Under the pieces are notes generated by a model. It did no database searches. It was given only the letters and a program-made list of their open reading frames with translations, and was not told the DNA's origin. Shown piece after piece: positions 52,583 to 61,385 of a stretch of DNA of 64,000 bases (position 1 is its first letter; each line of letters begins with the position of its first letter). The translations under genes were made by a program, and so were the position numbers. The DNA comes from Hyphomicrobiales bacterium (GTDB lineage Bacteria; Pseudomonadota; Alphaproteobacteria; Rhizobiales; Beijerinckiaceae): positions 744,001-808,000 of the forward strand of contig JAIXYZ010000013.1 of NCBI GenBank assembly GCA_027489955.1. The letters run 5' to 3'.

Positions 52583-54268
52583 ATGCGACCCACCCTCTAT
52601 GGCAGCCGCCACGCCGTATCGGCAGGGCACTACCTCGCCGCGGCGGCAGGTTTCGCCATTCTCGAGGCGGGCGGCAACGCCGTGGATGCCGGCTGCTGCG
52701 CCGGCATGGCGCTGGCGGTCCTCCATGCCGACGAGGTGAACTTCGCCGGCGTGGCGCCGATCATGATCCGCACCGCGGAAGGGCAGGTCGCGACCATCGC
52801 CGGCGTCGGCCATTGGCCGAGCCGGATCCCGCCCGATCTCTTCATGCGGAAGCATGGCGGCACCATGCCGGTCGGCATCCTGCGCACCGTCGTGCCCGCC
52901 GCACCCGACGCCTGGCTCACCGCCCTGCGCGATTTCGGCACGATGACCTTCGGCGAGGTGGCCGCGGCCGCCATATCCTTCGCCCGCGATGGCTTTGCCG
53001 TGTTCAAACTTTTGGCGGACGAGATCGCCTTGCACGAGGCGGACTACCGCCAGTGGCCGTCCAACGCCGCGATCTTCCTGCCTGGAGGACGCCCGCCGCG
53101 CGTCGGCGAGCGGTTCGTCCAGGAGGATCTTGCCCGTACCATCCAGTTCATGGCCGACGAGGAACGCGCCGCCGCACGCCGCGGCCGCCTGGCAGGCCTC
53201 GAGGCGGCCCGCGCCGCCTTCTACGAAGGCGACATCGCCGCCGCCATCGTCCGCCACCAGGAAGAGGAGGGCGGTTGGCTCAGGCGCGACGATCTCGCGG
53301 CCTTCCGCTGCCGGTACGAGGAGCCCGTCCGCGTCCGCTGGCGGGAATTCGAGGTGCTGACCTGCGGCCCCTGGTGCCAGGGTCCGGTCGTGGCCCAGGC
53401 GCTGCTGATGCTGGATCATGCCGGCCTAGACGGGTACGGCCACAACGACCCCGCCTATATCCACCTCGTGACCGAGGTGCTGAAGGCCGCGTTCTCCGAC
53501 CGCGAGCATCATTATGGCGACCCCCTCTTCGTGGATGTCGGGCTCGACCGGCTCCTGTCGCCGGCGCACGTGGCCCGCCGCGTCGCGGCGATCGACCCAC
53601 GCCGGGCGATGCCGGACCTGCCGGCCCCACTCTATGGGCCCGCCCGCCATCACGCCGCATCGCCCGGCATGCCGGAGCGGGACGGCGACACATCCTATTG
53701 CTGCGTCGTGGACCGGTGGGGCAACGCGTTCTCCGCCACGCCGTCCGATGCGACCTGGCGCGCGCCGGTCGTCCCCGGCCTCGGCTTCGTAACGTCCCCG
53801 CGCGGCAGCCAGTCCCGCCCGGATCCGGCGCATCCCTCGGGGCTGGCGCCCGGCAAGCGCCCCCGACTGACGCCCAACCCCGCCATCCTCGTGCGCGACG
53901 ACGGATCAGTCATGCCGTTCGGCGCGCCCGAGGGCGACAGCCAGGTCCAGGCCATGCTCCAGGTCGTCCTCAACGCCTTCCATTTCGGCATGGACATCCA
54001 GGACGCCATCGACGCGCCCCGCTTCATCACCCAGAGCTTCCCTTCGTCCTTCGCGCCGTACCGCCATTTCCCGGGCCTGCTCGTGCTGGAGGACCGGATT
54101 GCGGGGGCCACGGGCGAGGCGCTGGGCGCGCTCGGCCATCGCGTCGAACGCTACGAGGCCTATTCCCGCAAGATGGCCAGCGTGGAGGCCATCTACCGCG
54201 ACGCTCCGGCCGGCTTTGTCCGTGCCGGCGCCGATCCCCGCCAACCGGCCTACGCCATCGCGATCTGA
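52583..54268 (+). CDS. Gamma-glutamyltranspeptidase family protein (copy 2)
   Basis: Ntn-hydrolase precursor, 561 residues, related to but clearly diverged from the copy at 42-44 kb. The N-terminal motif is ILEAGGNAVDAG, and the autocleavage/nucleophile residue is Thr370 in RDGDTSYCCVVDRWGNAFSATPSD. The small subunit ends with the family pattern AIDAPRF. No convincing signal peptide is seen. It sits 60 bp after the binding-protein gene and 9 bp before the maleate-isomerase-like gene, bridging the peptide importer and the downstream catabolic cluster. Confidence 0.88.
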   Translation: MRPTLYGSRHAVSAGHYLAAAAGFAILEAGGNAVDAGCCAGMALAVLHADEVNFAGVAPIMIRTAEGQVATIAGVGHWPSRIPPDLFMRKHGGTMPVGILRTVVPAAPDAWLTALRDFGTMTFGEVAAAAISFARDGFAVFKLLADEIALHEADYRQWPSNAAIFLPGGRPPRVGERFVQEDLARTIQFMADEERAAARRGRLAGLEAARAAFYEGDIAAAIVRHQEEEGGWLRRDDLAAFRCRYEEPVRVRWREFEVLTCGPWCQGPVVAQALLMLDHAGLDGYGHNDPAYIHLVTEVLKAAFSDREHHYGDPLFVDVGLDRLLSPAHVARRVAAIDPRRAMPDLPAPLYGPARHHAASPGMPERDGDTSYCCVVDRWGNAFSATPSDATWRAPVVPGLGFVTSPRGSQSRPDPAHPSGLAPGKRPRLTPNPAILVRDDGSVMPFGAPEGDSQVQAMLQVVLNAFHFGMDIQDAIDAPRFITQSFPSSFAPYRHFPGLLVLEDRIAGATGEALGALGHRVERYEAYSRKMASVEAIYRDAPAGFVRAGADPRQPAYAIAI

Positions 54269-54277
54269 GGAGCGACC

Positions 54278-55036
54278 ATGAACGACTGGAACGCCAGGCT
54301 CGGAGTGCTGGTACCCTCCACCAACAACATGCTGGAGCGCGACGCCCACGCCATATTGCCCGTGTCGGTCACCGCGCATTTCTCGCGCATGAAGTACGAC
54401 CGGGACGAGGCCGATCCGCTCGCCGCCCTGTCCCACCATGCGCAGACCGCCGCCGAGCTCATCGCCGATGCGCATATGGATGCCATCGCCTTCGGCTGCA
54501 CCACGGGCAGCCTCCTCGGCGGGCTTGGCTACGACCGGACCATCATCGCGATGATCGAGCGCGTGACGGGCACGCCCGCCACGACGACGGCCTCGGCCAT
54601 GGTGGAGGCCCTCCAGGCAACCGGCGCCCGGCGGATCACGCTGGTGACGCCCTACACCCACGCCCTGAACCAGAAGGTGATCCGGTTCCTGGAGAGCAGC
54701 GGCATCGAAGTGGAGAACCAGTTCGGGTTCGGCATTCCCGATCCCGACGGCATCTTCGTCATCCCTCCCGAGCAGATCGTCGACGCGGTCACACGCACCG
54801 ACACGAGCCGGGCCGACGCGATCTTCCTCAGCTGCACGGCCATGCGAGGCATCGACGCCATCGGCCTCCTGCGCGGTCGCGTCGACAAGCCCGTCCTGTC
54901 GTCCAACCAGGCGACGTACTGGAAGCTGGCCCGGATGATCGGAAAGCCGAAGCTGTTCCAGGGGAATACTTACTCTCATCTGTTTGAGACGAGCAGCGCT
55001 GCGACTTCGCCTGTCTCGCTATCCAATACATATTGA
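54278..55036 (+). CDS. Maleate isomerase / Asp-Glu racemase superfamily protein (copy 1)
   Basis: Cytosolic 252-residue enzyme of the maleate cis-trans isomerase/arylmalonate decarboxylase/EutA-like group. Both catalytic-type cysteines are present: Cys74 (FGCTTGS) and Cys186 (LSCTAMRG). The N-terminal PSTNNMLERD motif is typical of the maleate-isomerase branch. The start has a GAGGAG ribosome-binding site. The true substrate is unknown; racemisation, isomerisation or decarboxylation are all possible in this superfamily. A second paralogue lies at 60.6 kb. Confidence 0.85.
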   Translation: MNDWNARLGVLVPSTNNMLERDAHAILPVSVTAHFSRMKYDRDEADPLAALSHHAQTAAELIADAHMDAIAFGCTTGSLLGGLGYDRTIIAMIERVTGTPATTTASAMVEALQATGARRITLVTPYTHALNQKVIRFLESSGIEVENQFGFGIPDPDGIFVIPPEQIVDAVTRTDTSRADAIFLSCTAMRGIDAIGLLRGRVDKPVLSSNQATYWKLARMIGKPKLFQGNTYSHLFETSSAATSPVSLSNTY

Positions 55037-55076
55037 ATTCTTGGCTGATAACAGCGGCGGGAGAACTATCGCCTGC

Positions 55077-55105
55077 TTGACACGCATTGTCGGGAGAGCG
55101 ATAGT
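55077..55105 (+). promoter_or_regulatory. Candidate promoter for the IclR gene
   Basis: TTGACA (55077-55082), 17-base spacer and GATAGT (55100-55105). The -35 is consensus and the -10 matches 4 of 6. The palindromic operator starts 5 bp after the -10, so repressor binding would block the start of transcription. Confidence 0.6.
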
Positions 55106-55109
55106 TCTA

Positions 55110-55132
55110 ATATCAAAACGCCGTTTTGATAT
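55110..55132. promoter_or_regulatory. Perfect 23-bp palindrome, candidate IclR operator
   Basis: ATATCAAAACG, one central base, CGTTTTGATAT. The arms are 11 bp and match fully. It sits immediately downstream of the -10 element and touches the first possible ATG of the IclR gene, pointing to autoregulation. Confidence 0.75.
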
Positions 55133-55145
55133 GCGAGACAAAGCG

Positions 55146-55949
55146 ATGACGATCAATCAGTCCATCGACAAGGGTTTTGCGCTCCTGGAATTGCTGGACA
55201 CGGCCGCCGACGGCATCGGCGTGCGCGAGATGGCGCGGCAGCTCGAGCTGCATCCCTCGAACGTGCAGCGGCTCGTCAATACGCTGAGCCAGCTCGGCTA
55301 TGTCGAGCCGGTCCCGAACTCCAAGCGCTACCGCCTCTCGTTCAAGACCTATTTCCTCGGCTCGAGCCTCCTGAGCCAGGACCGGCTCACATCCACCGCG
55401 ATGGTGGAGCTCGACCGCCTCGCCAACGAGCACGAGGTCAGCGCCTACCTCTCCATCCTGCAGGACCGGGCGGCGGCCTATCTGCTGGCCGTGCAGGGCA
55501 GGGGCCTCGTGTCGGTGCGCGTCACGCCCGGCGCCACCACGGGCCTGCATTCCTCCGCGATGGGCAAGGTCCTGCTCATGGATCGCCGCGAGGATGAGAT
55601 CCGCCAGCTCGTCGGAGCGGACCCGCTGCCGGCGTCCACGCGGAACACGATCACCACGACGGACAAGCTTCTTCGCGAGATCGAGACCGCCAAGGAGGCC
55701 GGATACACCGTCTCCCTCGAGGAGACCTACGACGGCATCATCTCCATCGGCGCGCCGATCAAGGATTTCCGCGGCGTCATCGTTGCCGCCATCAGCGTCG
55801 CCCTGCCGCTGCCCTCCGATCTGACCGGGCGCGTGGCGTTCCTGGCGCCGCATCTGATCCGCGCGGCGCAGGCCATTTCGCGCGGCATCGGCTGTCCGGA
55901 GGCCTTCCTCGGGCCACCGGGGCGCGAAGCCTCCAGCCAGTCCGCCTGA
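55146..55949 (+). CDS. IclR-family transcriptional regulator
   Basis: Regulator with an N-terminal winged helix-turn-helix (about 1-65: QSIDKGFALLELLDTAADGIGVREMARQ... SNVQRLVNTLSQLGYVE, given here in two parts) and a C-terminal IclR effector domain (about 75-250, with LHSSAMGKVLL and SLEETYDGIISIGAPI). ATG 55146 gives 267 residues and is preferred because the earlier ATG at 55131 lies in the operator palindrome and lacks a ribosome-binding site. It probably controls the adjacent transporter-enzyme cluster. Confidence 0.9.
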   Translation: MTINQSIDKGFALLELLDTAADGIGVREMARQLELHPSNVQRLVNTLSQLGYVEPVPNSKRYRLSFKTYFLGSSLLSQDRLTSTAMVELDRLANEHEVSAYLSILQDRAAAYLLAVQGRGLVSVRVTPGATTGLHSSAMGKVLLMDRREDEIRQLVGADPLPASTRNTITTTDKLLREIETAKEAGYTVSLEETYDGIISIGAPIKDFRGVIVAAISVALPLPSDLTGRVAFLAPHLIRAAQAISRGIGCPEAFLGPPGREASSQSA

Positions 55950-55979
55950 CTGTTTCACCACTCACGGGAGGAGTGTGAG

Positions 55980-57116
55980 ATGCGACCCACTGCAAGACGT
56001 GTCGGCGTCGTGCCGATCTGCCTGTCCGCGCTGCTCGCCGCAGGGGCGGCTTTCGCCCAGGCCAAGCCCGTCAAGGTTGGCCTCAGCTCGGCCTTTTCCG
56101 GCCATGTCGGCTTCATCGGCGCCGATGCCCGCCGCGGGATCGAGCTTGCGATCGAGGAGCTCAAGACGGCCAACACGGCCGTCGCCTACGAGCTGTCCAT
56201 CGCCGACGACGAATGCACGCCCGCAGGCGGCGCCACGGCCTTCCGGCGGCTGATGGACGTGCAGCAGGTGGACGTCATCATCGGCTCGGGCTGTTCCGGC
56301 GCCACGCTGGGCGGCATGCCGACGCTGATGGACGGCAAGCTCTCCGCCGTCACCTACGGCTCCACCAACCCCAAGATCACCGAGGGCGCGGGCGTCGGCG
56401 GCAATCCGTACATGTGGCGGATGAACCTGAACGACACCATCATCGGCGAGACTTTCGCGGCCTTCATCGCCAAGGACGGGGTGAAGTCCGCCCATATCCT
56501 CGCGGTCAACAACGATTTCGGTCGGGGCGCCGCGGGCGTCTACCAGGCGCTGCTTCCCAAGAACGACGTGAAGGTCAACGGCGCTGACTTCTTCAGCCAG
56601 GGTGCCAGCGACCTGCGCGCGCTGATCTCCAAGATCGCCGCCCGGTCTCCGGACGCCATCCTCCTCTTCGGCGAGCCGCCGGATTGCGCGCTGATGGCCC
56701 GGCAGAAGCGCGAGATGAACCTGAAGGCGAAGATCTTCAGCCGCGGCGGGTGCTACACGGACGAGTCGCTGAAGCTGATGGGCGATCCGCGCCTGGGCGA
56801 CGGGCTCACCGAAGCCGCCTACTGGGCCCGCACGCCGGACCAGCCGATGGTCGAGGCCTACCGCAAGCGCCACGGCGACTATCCGCCCTACAACGCCGCG
56901 CTCGCCTACTACGCCATGATGACCGTCGACCAGGCGGTGCGGAAGGCGGGCCCGAGCCGCGACGGCATCACCAAGGGTCTCGCCCAGGTCGACTGGAAGA
57001 GCGCGATCGGCCCGATCAAGTTCGACGCCAATCACCAGGCGCGGCCGGACCTTTTCATGGTCCGCATCGAGAACGGTGAGCAGAAGGTGATCGAGACCAT
57101 CTCGAACGCCCGCTGA
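55980..57116 (+). CDS. HAAT-family ABC substrate-binding protein (second system)
   Basis: Periplasmic binding protein of the Leu/Ile/Val type, 378 residues, with a signal peptide ending near AGAAFAQA. Family features are LSSAFSGHVGFIGADARRGIELAIEEL and a Cys-containing DDECTPAGG segment. ATG 55980 has GGGAGGAG upstream, 30 bp after the IclR stop. Ligand unknown; the enzymes downstream suggest an amino-acid or amide-like compound. Followed by a perfect hairpin. Confidence 0.92.
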   Translation: MRPTARRVGVVPICLSALLAAGAAFAQAKPVKVGLSSAFSGHVGFIGADARRGIELAIEELKTANTAVAYELSIADDECTPAGGATAFRRLMDVQQVDVIIGSGCSGATLGGMPTLMDGKLSAVTYGSTNPKITEGAGVGGNPYMWRMNLNDTIIGETFAAFIAKDGVKSAHILAVNNDFGRGAAGVYQALLPKNDVKVNGADFFSQGASDLRALISKIAARSPDAILLFGEPPDCALMARQKREMNLKAKIFSRGGCYTDESLKLMGDPRLGDGLTEAAYWARTPDQPMVEAYRKRHGDYPPYNAALAYYAMMTVDQAVRKAGPSRDGITKGLAQVDWKSAIGPIKFDANHQARPDLFMVRIENGEQKVIETISNAR

Positions 57117-57149
57117 AGCTGCCCGTCCCGTCAGAGCCATCCAACGCGA

Positions 57150-57174
57150 CCTCCCGGCCCCTACGGCCGGGAGG
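57150..57174 (+). other. Intercistronic stem-loop after the second HAAT binding-protein gene
   Basis: CCTCCCGGCC and GGCCGGGAGG form a perfect 10-bp stem with a 5-base loop (CCTAC). No T-run follows. Same geometry as the hairpins after the two other binding-protein genes. Confidence 0.65.
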
Positions 57175-57191
57175 CACGCCCCGGGCCCGCC

Positions 57192-58061
57192 ATGGAACTC
57201 CTGCTCAACCAGCTCATCAACGGCCTGACCGCCGGATCGGAATATGCGCTGATCGCCGCGGGCCTGGCGCTCATTTTCGGCGTGCTCGAAGTGGTGAACT
57301 TCGCCCATGGCGAGTTCTACATGCTCTCGTCCTATTACCTGTACCTGCTGATGACGCGGTACAATCTGCCCTACGTCGTCGCGGTGCCGCTCGTCATCGT
57401 CGCGATGATCCTCAGCGGCGTGATCTTCTACTACCTGGTGATCCGCAGGGTCCTGAGCCGCAGCTGGCAGCTCCAGCTGATCGCTACGCTCGCGCTCTCG
57501 ATCGTCATGGTCAACACGGCCATCGTGTTGTCCGGGCCGGTGCCGAAATATCTGGAGAGCCCGCTCAACAGCCAGATCGTCCAGATCGGCATGGCGAGCA
57601 TCTCGGTCCAGCGCCTCGTCGTACTGGCGGCCACCGCGATCTCGTTCGCCACCCTCTACGCCGTTCTGAAATACACGCGCATCGGCAAGGCCATGCGGGC
57701 CGTGGCCCAGAACCGCGAGGCCGCCGCCGCGGTCGGCATCTCGGTGGAGAAGGTGGGGCTGGCGACGGTGGTCGCCGGGTGCGCCCTGGCGGGCGTGGCG
57801 GGCGCGCTCATCTCGCCGCTCTACACGATCCATCCGGGCATGGCCGCGCTCGTCATCATCAAGGCCTTTGCGGCCGTGATCGTCGGAGGCTTCGGCAACG
57901 TCACGGGCGCGGTGCTGGCGGCCTTCCTCATCGGGCTGCTTGAAGCCCTCGTCACCACGGTCCTGCCGAGCGAATACGCCGACGCCTTCGTGTTCGGCGG
58001 CATGATCCTCGTGCTCCTGGTCCGCCCGCACGGCCTGTTCGGCCGCGTCGCGAGGTCCTGA
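57192..58061 (+). CDS. livH: HAAT ABC transporter permease, LivH type (second system)
   Basis: Inner-membrane permease, 289 residues. The LivH opening is intact (NQLINGLTAGSEYALIAAGLALIFGVLEVVNFAHGE) and the coupling segment reads VAQNREAAAAVGISVEK. One base separates its stop from the next gene's ATG. Confidence 0.94.
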   Translation: MELLLNQLINGLTAGSEYALIAAGLALIFGVLEVVNFAHGEFYMLSSYYLYLLMTRYNLPYVVAVPLVIVAMILSGVIFYYLVIRRVLSRSWQLQLIATLALSIVMVNTAIVLSGPVPKYLESPLNSQIVQIGMASISVQRLVVLAATAISFATLYAVLKYTRIGKAMRAVAQNREAAAAVGISVEKVGLATVVAGCALAGVAGALISPLYTIHPGMAALVIIKAFAAVIVGGFGNVTGAVLAAFLIGLLEALVTTVLPSEYADAFVFGGMILVLLVRPHGLFGRVARS

Positions 58062-58062
58062 C

Positions 58063-59889
58063 ATGGCTGCCACCCTCCGCAACGACGCGCCGCTTCTGGC
58101 GCTCCTGGCCGCCGCGGCGATCCTTCCCTTCGTGGCACCGTCGCCGTACTACCTCAGCATCGGCATCAACACGCTGATCATCGTCTGCCTGGCGGTGGCT
58201 TTCGATCTCGTGGTCGGCCGCGTCGGCGCCCTCAGCTTCGCCCAGCCGGTCTTCTTCGGCTTCGGCGCCTATGTGGCGGCGCTCATCGCCACGACCTTCG
58301 GAGCCGGCTTCTGGGTCGAGGCGCTGGTAGCGGCTGTGGGCGGCTTCGCCCTGTCGGTCGCCATCGGCATCCCGGCCTTCCGTCTGAGCCTGCATTCCTT
58401 CGCCATCGGCACGCTCGGCTTTGCGACGATCGCGCAACTCGTGGCGCAGAACTGGATGTCGGTGACAGGCGGGCCTCTCTGCATCACCGGCATTCCGCGC
58501 GCGCAGATCGGGCTGCCGTTCGCGCAGTTCACGCCCCGCACGCTCACCGAGCAATACTTCCTGATCCTGGCGATTGCCGCGCTCACGGTCTTCGTGGTGC
58601 GCCAGCTCATAGGCCGCAGGATCGGGCTTGCCTTCTCCGCCGTGCGCGACGACCCGACGCTGGCCGCGTCCCAAGGCATCCGCCCGCTGTCGATCCGCCT
58701 CAGCGCCTTCGGCGCCGCCGCCGCGCTCTCCGCGATTGCCGGCGTGTTCACGGCCCATTTCCAGGGCGTCGTGTGCCCCGACTCGGTCGCCACCTCCTAC
58801 ACCGTCATGCTGCTCATCGTCGCCTTCGTCGGCGGGCGCGGCAGCCTGCGCGGCGTGCTGGCGGCCGCCATCATCTTCGGCGTGGCGCCCCAGCTCCTGC
58901 GCGTGGCCGACGAGTGGCGCCTGGCGATCTTCGGCGCGCTGCTTCTCGTCACGGTCCTGACCGTGCCGGACGGCATCGAGCGCATCTTCCAGCTGATCGA
59001 GCGGGCGCTCGGCCTGGGCGGCAGAAACCTCGTGCCGGCCGCTATTGCCACCGGACCAGCTGCCATCCCCGCCGAGCCCGCTCCTGCGACCACGCAGGCG
59101 CCGGTTCCCGTGGAGGTTCCGGTGGGGGAGGCGCTCCCCGGCGGCGCGCTCCAGGTCACGGGCCTGCGCAAGACCTATGGCGGCGTCACCGCCGTCAACG
59201 ATCTCGACTTCGAGGTGAAGGCCGGCGAACTGGTCAGCCTCATCGGGCCCAACGGCTCGGGCAAGTCCACCACGCTGGACTGCATTTCCGGCCTCTCACC
59301 TTTCGATGCCGGGACGATCGTCCTTGACGGGCAGAACATTTCCGGTTGGTCGCCGGCGCGCCTGGCCAAGGCCGGCCTGGTCCGGACCTTCCAGGCAACG
59401 CGCGTCTACACGACGCTGACACCGCGGGAGAACCTCGTCGTCGCGGCCCTCGGCAGGGCGCCCACCCTGTACGAGTGGCGGCAATATGCTCGCTCCCGAG
59501 GCGCCACGCCCGGTCTGGATGCGCGCATCGACGACATCCTGGGGCGGCTGGGGCTTGCGGCCATGCGCGACAGGCCCACGGGCGAGCTGTCCTATGGCCA
59601 GCGCAAGCTCGTGCAGTTCGCCGCGTCCGTCATCGTGCCGCCGCGAATCCTCCTGCTCGACGAGCCGCTCGCCGGTGTGAACCCGACGATCGGCAACATC
59701 TTCAAGCAGCAGATCGTGGCCTTCAACCGGCGGGGCCTGACCATCGTGCTCGTGGAGCACAATCTCGAGGTCGTCGTCGACGTCAGCCACCGGCTGATCG
59801 TGCTCGATCGCGGGACGAAGATCGCCGAGGGCGATCCCCGCACGGTCATGGCGCAGGCCCATGTGCAGGAGGCCTATCTTGGCCGGTGA
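58063..59889 (+). CDS. HAAT ABC transporter LivM-LivG fusion (permease + ATPase)
   Basis: 608 residues that join a LivM-type permease (about 1-310; FDLVVGRVGALSFAQPVFFGFGAY signature in parts) to a LivG-type ATPase (about 365-608). An Ala/Pro-rich linker of ~40 residues (about 325-365) connects them. ATPase motifs are Walker A GPNGSGKST, signature LSYGQR, Walker B ILLLDEP followed by LAGVNP, and the LivG-type end EAYLGR. The reading frame is uninterrupted, so the fusion is not a sequencing artefact that needs a frameshift. In the other importer of this window the same parts are separate genes. Confidence 0.92.
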   Translation: MAATLRNDAPLLALLAAAAILPFVAPSPYYLSIGINTLIIVCLAVAFDLVVGRVGALSFAQPVFFGFGAYVAALIATTFGAGFWVEALVAAVGGFALSVAIGIPAFRLSLHSFAIGTLGFATIAQLVAQNWMSVTGGPLCITGIPRAQIGLPFAQFTPRTLTEQYFLILAIAALTVFVVRQLIGRRIGLAFSAVRDDPTLAASQGIRPLSIRLSAFGAAAALSAIAGVFTAHFQGVVCPDSVATSYTVMLLIVAFVGGRGSLRGVLAAAIIFGVAPQLLRVADEWRLAIFGALLLVTVLTVPDGIERIFQLIERALGLGGRNLVPAAIATGPAAIPAEPAPATTQAPVPVEVPVGEALPGGALQVTGLRKTYGGVTAVNDLDFEVKAGELVSLIGPNGSGKSTTLDCISGLSPFDAGTIVLDGQNISGWSPARLAKAGLVRTFQATRVYTTLTPRENLVVAALGRAPTLYEWRQYARSRGATPGLDARIDDILGRLGLAAMRDRPTGELSYGQRKLVQFAASVIVPPRILLLDEPLAGVNPTIGNIFKQQIVAFNRRGLTIVLVEHNLEVVVDVSHRLIVLDRGTKIAEGDPRTVMAQAHVQEAYLGR

Positions 59890-60619
59890 GCCTGTCCTCC
59901 AGCTGCAGGACGTCCATGCCGGGTACGGCGAAATCCGCATCCTGAAGGGCGTGTCCTTCGCCATCGAGCCGGGCACCGTCACCTCCGTGATCGGCGCGAA
60001 CGGCGCGGGCAAGTCGACCCTGCTGAAGACCATCTTCGGCATGGTCCAGGCCAGCGATGGCGCCATCCGTCTCGACGGTCGGGACGTGACCGGGCTGAAA
60101 TCGGAGGAGCGCCTGCAACGGGGCATCGCCATCGTGCCCCAGGGCCGGTGCAATTTTCCGCTGATGTCCGTTCAGGAGAATCTGGAACTCGGCGCCTTCA
60201 TCCGCCGCGACGGCGACATCAAGGCCGATATCGAGGCGATGTACGGCCTGTTCTCGTCGCTCGACGCCAAGCGCAAGGTCATCGCGGGCAACCTTAGCGG
60301 CGGCGAGCAGCAGATGCTCGAGATCGCCATGGCGCTGATGACCAGGCCGCGCGTGATGCTGCTCGACGAGCCTTCACTCGGGTTGTCGCCGCGCATGCTG
60401 GACTACGTGTTCTCGTCCATCCGCGACCTCGCGCGAGGCCATGGCACGGCGATCCTCATGGTGGAGCAGAACGCCGTCCAGGCCCTGCGCATCTCCGACC
60501 GCGGCATCGTCATCGAGCTCGGCCGCGTCAGCCACCAGGGATCGGGTGTCGAGATGCTGTCCGAACCCGACGTGCGCCGCGCCTATCTCGGGCTGCCTGC
60601 GGACAGGAACGCCCCATGA
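59879..60619 (+). CDS. livF: HAAT ABC transporter ATP-binding protein, LivF type (second system)
   Basis: Cytosolic ATPase, 246 residues from TTG 59879. That start has AGGAGG six bases upstream and encodes the normal LivF N-terminus; an in-frame ATG at 59861 lies inside the ribosome-binding region. Motifs are GANGAGKST, IVPQGRCNFPLMSV, LSGGEQQ and VMLLDEPSLGLSP. It ends in an ATGA overlap with the next enzyme gene, tying transporter and pathway together. Confidence 0.92.
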   Translation: MAGEPVLQLQDVHAGYGEIRILKGVSFAIEPGTVTSVIGANGAGKSTLLKTIFGMVQASDGAIRLDGRDVTGLKSEERLQRGIAIVPQGRCNFPLMSVQENLELGAFIRRDGDIKADIEAMYGLFSSLDAKRKVIAGNLSGGEQQMLEIAMALMTRPRVMLLDEPSLGLSPRMLDYVFSSIRDLARGHGTAILMVEQNAVQALRISDRGIVIELGRVSHQGSGVEMLSEPDVRRAYLGLPADRNAP

Positions 60620-61359
60620 CCACGCAAGGAAACCTCCCGATGACGATGCCAGTATCCGCCGCCGAAGCTGGCCTCGGCGTGATCGTGCCGTCGGCCAACA
60701 CGATCCTGGAGCGCGATCTGCCTCGCCTCAGGCTGCCGGGCGCCAGCTTCTACTTCACGCGCATCCTGAACTCGGAGGACACCGAGGAGCAGCTCGCGGG
60801 CATGAAGGACCACGCGGCGGCCGCCGTCGAGCTTCTGATGCACACGCGCAAATGCCGGGCGATCGCCTTCGCCTGCACATCGGGGAGCTTCCTGAAGGGC
60901 CTCGGCTACGACCGGGAGATCGTCCGCCTGATGGAGGAAGCGGCCGGCATCCCCTGCGTGACAACGGCCGGCAGCGTCATCGCGGCGCTGGAGGCGCTCG
61001 GATGCCGCCGCCCGCACGTGTTTACGCCGTACGAGGAATGGCTGTCGCAGCGCTCGGTCACGTTCCTGCAGGCCCACGGGCACAGTCCCGCCGGCCACCA
61101 TTGGGGCTTTCCGTTTTCCCGTGCCGACGCCACGGACGCCTATGAACCGATCGGCGACTGGGTGGCCGCGAACGTATCGCCCGACGCGGACTGCGTGTTC
61201 GTCAGCTGCACCAATTTCTCCTGGCTGCGAGGCATCGCGCCGCTGGAGCAGCGCATCGGCATACCCGTCGTCACCAGCAACAGCGCGACGCTCTGGGGCC
61301 TGCTCCGGGCCGCCGGGCTCGATGCCGTCGCACCGGCCGGCGGCCGGCTCCTGTCCTGA
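60616..61359 (+). CDS. Maleate isomerase / Asp-Glu racemase superfamily protein (copy 2)
   Basis: 247 residues, paralogous to the 54.3-kb gene. Paired cysteines are Cys87 (FACTSGS) and Cys198 (VSCTNFS); the branch motif is VPSANTILERD. It starts within the livF stop. Two such enzymes in one cluster suggest successive or enantiomer-specific steps on related acids (inference). Similar proteins include the ectoine-utilisation protein EutA and arylmalonate decarboxylases, so activity cannot be fixed from sequence alone. Confidence 0.84.
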   Translation: MTTQGNLPMTMPVSAAEAGLGVIVPSANTILERDLPRLRLPGASFYFTRILNSEDTEEQLAGMKDHAAAAVELLMHTRKCRAIAFACTSGSFLKGLGYDREIVRLMEEAAGIPCVTTAGSVIAALEALGCRRPHVFTPYEEWLSQRSVTFLQAHGHSPAGHHWGFPFSRADATDAYEPIGDWVAANVSPDADCVFVSCTNFSWLRGIAPLEQRIGIPVVTSNSATLWGLLRAAGLDAVAPAGGRLLS

Positions 61360-61385
61360 ACGCATCCGCAGAAGCGAGACCAGCC

